The position numbers and the translations under genes were made by a program. DNA of 21,168 nt from Gammaproteobacteria bacterium RIFCSPHIGHO2_12_FULL_37_14. Its GTDB lineage: Bacteria > Pseudomonadota > Gammaproteobacteria > DSM-16500. The notes beneath the pieces were generated by a model. The model was not told the origin of the DNA. It did no database searches and saw only the letters and a list, made by a program, of their open reading frames with translations. Positions 1 to 7,077 of the stretch are shown here, piece by piece. Each line of letters begins with the position of its first letter. Position 1 is the first letter of the stretch. Location of the stretch: contig MGXV01000044.1 in the NCBI GenBank assembly GCA_001801485.1, forward strand, positions 2,126 through 23,293, read 5' to 3'.

Positions 1-23
1 GAAAATGTATATTCTTTTCCCTA

Positions 24-893
24 TCATACTTCCCATCCGCTAAACTCCCCCATCATCTCTACTGGAATAAATTTTCCTTTTTCATCTTGCAACACTCGTG
101 ACATCGCAATTTTAGGATCATGGGTATAAAATAAATATGCGTTTTGTTTAATAGCTAATTCTAACATTTCCCTTTTTTCATCTATTAATAATTCTGGTGC
201 TCTATCGTATCCCATTGAAACAGGTAAATGAATCCAGCTTGTTCCAGGTATTAAATCAGAAGCAAATATAATAGATCCCTCATCATCAGGCAAACTAAAA
301 ATAGTATGCATTAAACCCGGTGTATGACCATTGGTAAAAATAAATCGATAATGATTACCCAACAGCTCGCATTTTTCTTCATCAACGATGATTAAACGAC
401 CCGATTTTTCTAAAAGTTGATTCAAGTTTGGTATAAACGATGCTCGATCGCGCACATGAGGATGAGATGCTCTTTCCCAAGCAATTTTGCTTACTAAATA
501 TGTTGCTTTAGGAAATAATAATCGAAGTTCAGCATCTACTTGCCATGCAGAAAGCAAACCGCCTACATGATCAAAATGCAAATGAGATAAAATGATAATA
601 TCAATATCTTCTTCTTTGATACCCATACTCTGCAGCGAATGTAAGAGTACGTGTTCAGGCTCTTCTATACCATATCTTTTTTGTAATGCTGGTTCAAAAA
701 ATGCGCCTATGCCTGTTTCTAATAAAATATTTTTATTTTCTTCTTGAATTAATAAAGCTCTACAGGCAAGTAAAATTCGATTTTGCGCATCTGGTTCTAT
801 CCATTTACTCCACAGAGCTTTTGGAACGTTTCCAAACATCGCTCCGCCATCTAGGCGTTGTGAGTTTCCTTTAATTGATGATATGCGATACAT
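24..893 (-). CDS. MBL-fold metallo-hydrolase (lactonase-like)
   Basis: A 289-residue metallo-beta-lactamase-fold hydrolase, probably cytoplasmic since no signal peptide is visible. The dinuclear zinc site is complete: HLHFDH at 104-109, His190 in TNGHTPG, Asp213 in ASDL and His258 in YTHDP. The spacing resembles the N-acyl-homoserine lactonase and related quorum-quenching branch, but MBL folds hydrolyse many substrates and I would not name one. The ATG at 893 has an AGGGAG Shine-Dalgarno 8 bases upstream. The gene lies 107 bases after dotO and a sigma70-like promoter sits in that gap, so it may be transcribed separately from the dot/icm genes. In Legionella this position downstream of icmB holds tphA and icmF, so this is a different neighbour. 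The fold is near certain and the reaction is unknown. Confidence 0.85.
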   Translation of the reverse strand: MYRISSIKGNSQRLDGGAMFGNVPKALWSKWIEPDAQNRILLACRALLIQEENKNILLETGIGAFFEPALQKRYGIEEPEHVLLHSLQSMGIKEEDIDIIILSHLHFDHVGGLLSAWQVDAELRLLFPKATYLVSKIAWERASHPHVRDRASFIPNLNQLLEKSGRLIIVDEEKCELLGNHYRFIFTNGHTPGLMHTIFSLPDDEGSIIFASDLIPGTSWIHLPVSMGYDRAPELLIDEKREMLELAIKQNAYLFYTHDPKIAMSRVLQDEKGKFIPVEMMGEFSGWEV

Positions 894-936
894 GCAATGA
901 ACTCCCTATCAAGATTCACATTTATATTTTCACGGG

Positions 937-965
937 ATTATCTTCGTATCATTTGACTTCTGCAA
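937..965 (-). promoter_or_regulatory. Putative sigma70 promoter for the MBL hydrolase gene
   Basis: On the minus strand, TTGCAG (960-965) and GATAAT (937-942) are separated by exactly 17 bases. These match the -35 and -10 consensus at 4/6 and 5/6. The -10 lies 43 bases before the ATG at 893, leaving room for a short leader. This is the best promoter-like match I saw among the short intergenic gaps. AT-rich DNA produces such matches by chance. Confidence 0.4.
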
Positions 966-1000
966 GATTTTTCGAAAAAGTGATTATAAAAAATAAGATT

Positions 1001-4000
1001 TTACTTTGGTAAACTTTTTATATCAGGATTTTTAGAATAGCCTTCTAAAACTTCATCTACTAATTTATCAACCATACTCAAGTTAGAACCTTCCTCAATG
1101 ACTCCCACTTGTTCTCTCATTTGTGCTAAACGCATTTCAATTAATCCCTTTATTGAACCTGATGGGAATAAATTTCCTAATACGCGCCGAGCTTCTTTGG
1201 GTCCAAGTTGTAGGTAAAGTTTATTGCGTAAACGCGCATCTTCTGCAGTGGTGCTAAATGCCCATAATTCAATCGGGCCTAAAGTATTCGTAAGCAATTG
1301 AGTATTGATACCATTTTTCGTAGAAAACTGAGCTAAAAAAGTTGCGCCCCCTTCGCGAGGACCATGTACCCGGGTTTTTAACGCCATACGTGCAGTTTCA
1401 GATAAACCAAAAATTTCTGTCGAACGTTTAATTGCTTGCTCAGGACCAGCATCCATAATAAAAATCGATGTTCCAAATTCCACCATTACCGGGTCAAAAT
1501 CATCTAATGATTGTGAAATAAGCGCAATTTGAACATTCCATTTTCTTCCTTCACGCATATCTACAATCACTTGATCACGAACCGAACGCGCTTTCGAAGT
1601 ACGATGAAATTCATCATAAATAATTCGTTTAGCATCTTCTCGAATTTCTGAAATACGCGTACGATGATATTCTCGATACGCATCAGGAATATCGCTCAGC
1701 AAATCATCCGTTAAATAATAATGTCGAGCTAATGCATAACGCGCTAACATATACATGACTGCTGTTTGACGTTCGGCAGCATCGCCTCCACTTTTAGCAA
1801 CCTCATCTAAATCAAGTGAGATAACTCGCGCATCACCAATATCAAATTTCGTAATATTCGATAAAATTGGATATTCACGTACAGCACCAGAAATCATGCG
1901 ACTAAATGCTTGTATGAGTGGTTCTCCTGTTGGCGCGCGAACTTGCCCATATAAATCTTCAACAACTTGTGTGCGACAAATAGCTGCTGCATCAGCCAAT
2001 ATTGGTACAGCATAGCGTTGCGCCAACATTGCTTCATGCTGAAAGCCCGCTAAAAATAAAGCATCCGTGACTTCCCACCAAGTGGTTTTTTCATCTAAAA
2101 CAAAACCTATTTCAGATAAAATATCATCGATTAATAATTCTATTCCTTTTGTATATAGATGAGCTTTTTTTTCATCGGCAAGATATTTATACATCTCATC
2201 AACAATTAAACCTGCCATATCAGACACGCCATCATAAGGACGTTCCGCACCTAAGGGTGTCGCTAATAAAGTAACAAAATTCACCAGAAAACCCCGCTCT
2301 TGAGCGGAAGGAGAACGACAACCTAATTGTGTATCAAATGGATTGATAGAATATTCTGGCGTCATGCGTAAACGATAATATGCCGCATAATGTCGTTGTT
2401 GTGGAGGTAAGGCTTCTTTTATCAGAGAAATTAAACCACTACTGGATGGCCCAATATCAATAATTGCAATACGGGGTAAGCGAGTGATACCACCTGATAA
2501 GCAAAGTGCAAGATTTAGCGCATTTGATAATACCGATTTACCTGAGCCAGGTCGTGCGTAAATCAGATCAATCCATGTCGTTTGCTGAACAGAGCCCGGT
2601 TGATATGGCAAGGGTTTACCATCTGGTGAACGGAATAATACTGCACCATATTCCCAAGCCGAAGCGGGACGAGTAAAAGGCAACATATAAATAACATCTG
2701 ATAAGGGAGCAATAGAAGGAGTGGCTATACTATTAGCTGAAAATCCTAAAAGGCTAGACGCAATTCCAGCAAAAACATCCCCTGATACTTCAGAAACCTC
2801 ACACGTTCCCCAACCTTCCACTGCTTTAGCTAATTCGGCTGTACGCGTACGCAACAAGCGAATATTACCTTCGGGTGCCCATGTCGCAAGACTAACTTGA
2901 AGTTTAACAACTGCATCATCTGTATTAACTTCAATCTCGCTTAATAATTTTGCAGCATCATTTACTAAACCATTTCTTGCTGATGTGAAACTTAAAATAG
3001 CTGCCATAACCGATTTAAAACGTAGCGTCGCTAATCCACCACTTTCAATCAAAAAAGAAATACGCCAAGGAACACGAGTCGGCAATGTACGAGAAAATAA
3101 AACAATAAATGATTTTAAATCTTGCGGAAATAAATCGATAAAAATAGGAGTATAAATTCGATCGCCTATACGGATAGTACGTAAATCTTGTACAACTGCA
3201 TCACGTGGAAATATTTGTCTTGCTAAGCGAGGATACATCAACCCTGATAACTCGCCAGCAGAACTACTCACTTCTCGTACTGGAATATTATCTCCTGGTA
3301 AAACTGGTCGCCAATCTTTTGCGGTAAAATCAGTATCGGCAGAATGCCGTGCAGCAGAAACTGCATCATGTACTTCGAGCAAAGTACAATACACATTTAA
3401 TGCATTCAAATCAGTCACAATTGACCGAACAAAGGAAGCGTGTGATTCTCGCAAATCGGGAATAGCAGCAATTAGATTTTGCCCATTTTTAAATGGTTTG
3501 AGTTTATGTTCGCGGATAAAATTCAATTTATCTTTTGTAGCGCGCTTGAGTTGTTCTGATGTTAGCGAATATGGTCGAGTCCACAATACAAAATATAATT
3601 CTTCACGTGCGCAATACTTGGAAATATAATTAATTCGTTCACTAAACAAATCATCCAAATCTAATTCTAAGCGCCTAGCCGTCGACCATGCTGGAGAAAG
3701 AATATCTTCAATCTCAGCTTTGACTGATTCTCTATCATAGGAGAAGTAGACTTGCAATGCATGCCCAGGTCTCTTAAATGTGGCTTGTAAGCTTTGTGCT
3801 AAACCCTGATGAATAGCATTAAATTCTTCTTGTCCAATAAGTTTAGTCACACCATAAATACGAATAACGGAAACGAGCGATCCGTCGCGAGCAACCAAAC
3901 TATAGGTATCATCTGCTGTTTCTAAATCACAATATGATTCGACAGTTTGCTTGACCTCCGTACTAAACCACGCCAAGATTGCATCAATGCCATCTAAAAA

Positions 4001-4027
4001 TGGATCTATAAAAGTACGATCACGCAT
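1001..4027 (-). CDS. dotO: Dot/Icm ATPase DotO (IcmB), VirB4-like
   Basis: A 1008-residue VirB4-type ATPase that powers assembly and substrate transport at the cytoplasmic base of the type IVB system. The length is almost that of Legionella DotO (about 1009). The N-terminal half (about 1-470) is the family-specific domain. Walker A is ARPGSGKS at 491-498. Walker B is RIIYDEFHR at 801-809, with the catalytic Glu after Asp. A sensor-like ISQS follows at 837-840. No transmembrane segment is evident, as expected for a peripheral membrane ATPase. The ATG at 4027 has a TAAGGA Shine-Dalgarno 5 bases upstream. It is the last dot/icm gene of the run, 51 bases after dotN, and I saw no clear hairpin terminator behind it. 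Confidence 0.97.
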   Translation of the reverse strand: MRDRTFIDPFLDGIDAILAWFSTEVKQTVESYCDLETADDTYSLVARDGSLVSVIRIYGVTKLIGQEEFNAIHQGLAQSLQATFKRPGHALQVYFSYDRESVKAEIEDILSPAWSTARRLELDLDDLFSERINYISKYCAREELYFVLWTRPYSLTSEQLKRATKDKLNFIREHKLKPFKNGQNLIAAIPDLRESHASFVRSIVTDLNALNVYCTLLEVHDAVSAARHSADTDFTAKDWRPVLPGDNIPVREVSSSAGELSGLMYPRLARQIFPRDAVVQDLRTIRIGDRIYTPIFIDLFPQDLKSFIVLFSRTLPTRVPWRISFLIESGGLATLRFKSVMAAILSFTSARNGLVNDAAKLLSEIEVNTDDAVVKLQVSLATWAPEGNIRLLRTRTAELAKAVEGWGTCEVSEVSGDVFAGIASSLLGFSANSIATPSIAPLSDVIYMLPFTRPASAWEYGAVLFRSPDGKPLPYQPGSVQQTTWIDLIYARPGSGKSVLSNALNLALCLSGGITRLPRIAIIDIGPSSSGLISLIKEALPPQQRHYAAYYRLRMTPEYSINPFDTQLGCRSPSAQERGFLVNFVTLLATPLGAERPYDGVSDMAGLIVDEMYKYLADEKKAHLYTKGIELLIDDILSEIGFVLDEKTTWWEVTDALFLAGFQHEAMLAQRYAVPILADAAAICRTQVVEDLYGQVRAPTGEPLIQAFSRMISGAVREYPILSNITKFDIGDARVISLDLDEVAKSGGDAAERQTAVMYMLARYALARHYYLTDDLLSDIPDAYREYHRTRISEIREDAKRIIYDEFHRTSKARSVRDQVIVDMREGRKWNVQIALISQSLDDFDPVMVEFGTSIFIMDAGPEQAIKRSTEIFGLSETARMALKTRVHGPREGGATFLAQFSTKNGINTQLLTNTLGPIELWAFSTTAEDARLRNKLYLQLGPKEARRVLGNLFPSGSIKGLIEMRLAQMREQVGVIEEGSNLSMVDKLVDEVLEGYSKNPDIKSLPK

Positions 4028-4078
4028 GCTTATCCTTAGAATCTCGTTTAGTATTGGTAAGTGTTGATTCTCTAACGC

Positions 4079-4696
4079 TTACTTTTCTTCTTCTTTTAAT
4101 TCCTCCAATGCTGCTGCTGCCCAAGTATCTAATTGGATTTTAAATTTGGTGTTGGAGGGCAGCAACCGAATATTTTCTAATACATCTTGTTTTCCTTCCG
4201 ACATTCTTTCTTGATACTCAAGAAGAATTTGTCCAAATAATTGAGGCTGACTAGTACCGGATCCAAATTTATTTTCAATGATCTGACTGCGAAATTTAAA
4301 ACTTCGATAGATACTTTGAGCACTATCTTGATATCCAGTATTGTTACCCATTGCGCAAAACAACACATGACAAAAACTATTGATATCCGCTTGAGTCATT
4401 TCAGGTAGATAAATTAATTGGCCACCGCCCATTTCATCCAAACCAACCGCTTGTAAAAACAAACATTGGGTACAGAAACAACAGGCAGTAATCATGTTAC
4501 TCAACTTATTATTGAGATAATTACCATCAAGATTAACGACTTCCTGAAATTCTTTAGCTTGAAAAGCACAATATTGGCAGGTGTAAATATCTCTTTCTAA
4601 GACGCGCATGGCAATAGATTGAAATGCTCTATCTTCTTTACGCCTAACAAAAATACGCCAGCCGGTTAAATTTGCCGCTAAATGGAGTTCATACAT
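4079..4696 (-). CDS. dotN: Dot/Icm coupling-complex protein DotN (IcmJ)
   Basis: DotN/IcmJ, a small zinc-binding cytoplasmic protein that in Legionella binds the C-terminal part of DotL in the coupling complex. The ORF opens at TTG 4702, but I prefer the ATG at 4696 (205 residues, starting MYELHLAAN): GTAGG lies 6 bases upstream of that ATG and would abut the TTG directly. Two CxxC pairs, counted from the ATG at 40/43 (CQYC) and 75/78 (CTQC), have the spacing of an HNH-like treble-clef zinc site. The catalytic His residues of HNH nucleases are not obvious, so a structural role fits. Length agrees with Legionella IcmJ (about 208). The gene sits between dotP and dotO, as in the conserved locus. 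Confidence 0.93.
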   Translation of the reverse strand: MYELHLAANLTGWRIFVRRKEDRAFQSIAMRVLERDIYTCQYCAFQAKEFQEVVNLDGNYLNNKLSNMITACCFCTQCLFLQAVGLDEMGGGQLIYLPEMTQADINSFCHVLFCAMGNNTGYQDSAQSIYRSFKFRSQIIENKFGSGTSQPQLFGQILLEYQERMSEGKQDVLENIRLLPSNTKFKIQLDTWAAAALEELKEEEK

Positions 4697-4737
4697 ATCC
4701 AACCTACAAACTGACGATTAAGCATCGCCGTCCAGAT

Positions 4738-5103
4738 TCACCATGAAGTGAGACCACTGATACCACCCGCTTTTGCTCCTGATGTTAACATAGTGACCCC
4801 TGCAACCTTGAAAATTGTCGGAGAAAAAATCAGTGCTGCTCCAATAAATAATAAAGCAATAGGCGTACCAATAGGAATTTGCGTTGGATTATCTTTATGA
4901 GCTTTAAATTTCACTAACGCACCGACTACAAAAGCCATCCCAGCAATATACGCTAATGCAGTAATAAATCTGGCAATTGGACCAAATTGAGTAGTCACCT
5001 GTGAAGCTACTGAACCAATACCTGAAATGGATGTTGCTGCTAACGCAGATATTCCCGTGAGAATGCATCCAAATGCAAGTAATATTAGAATCACTTTCTT
5101 CAT
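4738..5103 (-). CDS. dotP: Dot/Icm small inner-membrane protein DotP (IcmD)
   Basis: A 121-residue DotP/IcmD. A signal-peptide-like N-terminus (1-22, ending ISALA) is followed by two hydrophobic helices at about 45-66 and 78-97 flanking a short basic loop (KFKAHKDNP). This gives a small inner-membrane protein. The IcmD family is needed for Dot/Icm function in Legionella, but its exact role in the machine is not settled. The ATG at 5103 follows an excellent AAGGAG. The C-terminal tail is Gly/Ser-rich and short. It lies 59 bases after dotE and 41 bases before dotN. The preceding gap is one of the wider ones in the cluster and may hold regulatory sequence. Confidence 0.92.
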   Translation of the reverse strand: MKKVILILLAFGCILTGISALAATSISGIGSVASQVTTQFGPIARFITALAYIAGMAFVVGALVKFKAHKDNPTQIPIGTPIALLFIGAALIFSPTIFKVAGVTMLTSGAKAGGISGLTSW

Positions 5104-5109
5104 TATTTT

Positions 5110-5115
5110 CTCCTT
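5110..5115 (-). promoter_or_regulatory. Shine-Dalgarno of dotP
   Basis: AAGGAG on the minus strand, 6 bases upstream of the dotP ATG. It is among the strongest ribosome-binding sites in the window and fixes the dotP start. It suggests dotP is translated independently rather than by coupling to dotE. Confidence 0.7.
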
Positions 5116-5138
5116 TGTCTAAAAATGAAAGTTTGCAG

Positions 5139-5151
5139 ATTAGAAATTAAG
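5139..5151 (-). promoter_or_regulatory. Weak PmrA-box-like direct repeat upstream of dotP
   Basis: The minus strand reads CTTAATTTCTAAT, two imperfect half-sites resembling the cTTAA-type direct repeats bound by the response regulator PmrA upstream of several icm genes in Legionella and Coxiella. The half-site spacing is 8 rather than 9 bases and the second half lacks one T. No good -10 follows at the expected distance. It is recorded as a possibility only. Confidence 0.15.
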
Positions 5152-5162
5152 AATCTAGTCTA

Positions 5163-5876
5163 CTATGTCTGGATTCCTAATGTCACCATGATCACTTGCA
5201 CGAATTGATAAATATTAATGCAAAAAATTCCGCCAACGATATGTGACATCGCTTTGTTAAACGTACCTGGTTGTCCACTATGCCCTCCTAGATGGGTCAG
5301 CAAAACCAATCCACGGATAAAGGCAATCGTACCAATAAATTGGATGATTAATAAACAAACAGTGATGAGTTCTGCCCATTGGTTTTGTTGTTGCAAGTAT
5401 GCATACGGATTAGGATTGACCCAGAAGGAACTCAAACCAACGCGCACTGTGGATGGTAAATAAATGAGTAGAGCACCAACTGCAAGAAAGATAACTGGAC
5501 CTTTTAACTCACGTTCTTGCGACATCATTGTCCGTGATTCGCCATATTGTTTTAATTTTAGCAACCCGATAAATACAAAATACATTCCCATTACAAATGC
5601 AAATGCCGTTACCATGCGCATTAAATTTGGAAGTTGTGTGGAAATATTTACTAACATATCTTGCGCCGAAGGCGTTGCATTGGATGAGACTACGGGTGGT
5701 GGTGGCGGCAACTCTGCAGCAGAATAAACAGGTAGGGTATAAAAACTCAAAATAAAAAATAAAAAACCACAATACACTTTAGATAAATGAAACTGATTCA
5801 GTTTTGCAAAAAATGGTTGAATGTCATGGATTCGATATAAATGATGTGGATTTTGGGGGATTCGATAAATACTCAT
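5163..5876 (-). CDS. dotE: Dot/Icm inner-membrane protein DotE (IcmC)
   Basis: A 237-residue DotE/IcmC, a polytopic inner-membrane protein related to DotP and DotV. Hydrophobic segments lie at about 36-54 (signal-like, ending PVYSAA), 90-115, 130-150, 168-190 and 205-230. A Pro-rich stretch ELPPPPPVV follows the first. It is longer than Legionella IcmC (about 194) because of a hydrophilic, His/Tyr-rich N-terminal extension of about 33 residues. The ATG at 5876 overlaps the dotF stop (ATGA), which argues for that start. A GTG at codon 34 would give a 204-residue protein beginning at the signal-like helix, but no Shine-Dalgarno precedes it. The family is well supported by sequence character and position; its mechanism is unknown. 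Confidence 0.9.
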   Translation of the reverse strand: MSIYRIPQNPHHLYRIHDIQPFFAKLNQFHLSKVYCGFLFFILSFYTLPVYSAAELPPPPPVVSSNATPSAQDMLVNISTQLPNLMRMVTAFAFVMGMYFVFIGLLKLKQYGESRTMMSQERELKGPVIFLAVGALLIYLPSTVRVGLSSFWVNPNPYAYLQQQNQWAELITVCLLIIQFIGTIAFIRGLVLLTHLGGHSGQPGTFNKAMSHIVGGIFCINIYQFVQVIMVTLGIQT

Positions 5877-7051
5877 CCAGTATTCCCATATGATAATGAA
5901 ACAACTTTTCCTCCTGTGTTAATTTCCACAATCCCATCATAAGGATCAATTTTAGTAACACGACCGATATCTTTGATAGCGTCTCCTTCAGCAACCGTTA
6001 CCGTTTCACCATTATCTGAACGTAGCCAAGCTCTACCAGGAATAATTGCTTGCACATTATAAGGTAATTTAGGTACTACCTGAGATTGCGGTCCGGGTGG
6101 AGGAGGAGTATCTAAACTTTGTGTTTGCTGACGAGTAAGCGTTTGAACCAGTTGGTTAAGCTGAGATTCCATATTCACTACTCGCGTTGCCAAGCCTTGT
6201 ATTTGGTCTTGCAATTGCTTGTTTTGATTATAAAAATCATTCAAACGTTGCATATAATCTGCTTGTAATTGGCTTACCAATTTTTGATTATTCGCTTCTA
6301 AAACAGCAATTTTAGCATCTATACCTGTTAATTGTCCGCCCATTGGATAAGAAGTGGTTGGTGTACTAGGTGGAGGAAGTGAACTAGGTGTCGTTACCAC
6401 TGGTGATATGAGTGGAGGTTGAGCTGGAATAGATGACTGAGCAACGGTTGATATGATTGGAGGCTGTGATGGTGATGGCTGCATAGATTGAGACGATGTT
6501 GGCATTTGCTGCGGAGGCGGCAGTGGTTGTTGATCAGCCGCTGGTGACGGCATCGTTTGTTGTGGAGTCACTACTTGTTGCATAGTTTGCAATTGAGATG
6601 GTTGAACCACTTCTTGAGTCATTGCACTTGGCACGACATTTGGAGCAACCGTGCTAGCTGGACTCGGCATTTGTGTCACTGGTTGTACAGAAGATTGAGC
6701 ACTGCCTGGAACTGGAGGTGGAACAATCTGCATTTTTGCTTCATTTTGTATCGGTGCAGAAGTCTGTATTGGCATCTTTGATTGAGTAGTGACAGGCGTA
6801 ATAACATCTGTAAGAACAGGCGGTGAAGTGGGTGTTACTATTTTATAGACAACAAAAACCAAGATAATAAAAATACTCAAACCGATTAACATGCGTTTTG
6901 AGCGCGAAAAACGATTTAGCAAGCCTTGTTTACTTTCATTTGGCGCTTCTGTAGACGATTCTGAATCAACTTCGTAATTAACTTCTTCATCTGAAAAGTG
7001 ATATTCACTTTCGTCTTGGCCTTCGAATTTATCGCCTCGATTATTCAGCAT
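5873..7051 (-). CDS. dotF: Dot/Icm core protein DotF (IcmG), with long Pro/Gln-rich linker
   Basis: A 392-residue DotF/IcmG, an inner-membrane protein with a periplasmic C-terminus that associates with the DotC-D-F-G-H core in Legionella. Order of parts: acidic cytoplasmic N-terminus (1-45), transmembrane helix about 53-71, a very long Pro/Gln/Ser/Thr-rich linker (about 73-235), a coiled coil (about 240-305), a PPPPGP hinge, and a small beta-rich C-terminal domain (about 328-390, with the YNVQAIIPGRAWL and GETVTVAEGD segments). Legionella DotF is only about 269 residues, so the linker accounts for the excess. The ATG at 7051 has AGAGAGG 10 bases upstream. It starts 26 bases after the dotG stop and overlaps dotE by 4 bases. 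Confidence 0.93.
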   Translation of the reverse strand: MLNNRGDKFEGQDESEYHFSDEEVNYEVDSESSTEAPNESKQGLLNRFSRSKRMLIGLSIFIILVFVVYKIVTPTSPPVLTDVITPVTTQSKMPIQTSAPIQNEAKMQIVPPPVPGSAQSSVQPVTQMPSPASTVAPNVVPSAMTQEVVQPSQLQTMQQVVTPQQTMPSPAADQQPLPPPQQMPTSSQSMQPSPSQPPIISTVAQSSIPAQPPLISPVVTTPSSLPPPSTPTTSYPMGGQLTGIDAKIAVLEANNQKLVSQLQADYMQRLNDFYNQNKQLQDQIQGLATRVVNMESQLNQLVQTLTRQQTQSLDTPPPPGPQSQVVPKLPYNVQAIIPGRAWLRSDNGETVTVAEGDAIKDIGRVTKIDPYDGIVEINTGGKVVSLSYGNTG

Positions 7052-7077
7052 TTTGGATATGCCTCTCTAAAGTTATA

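Noticed and set aside
974..1000. T-rich/A-rich stretch after dotO as a terminator
   Set aside because: TTTTTCGAAAAA is a small self-complementary sequence with only two G-C pairs; no stable stem followed by a U-run.
5464..5772. Short open frames on both strands inside dotE
   Set aside because: Frame shadows; the codons of DotE explain the region.
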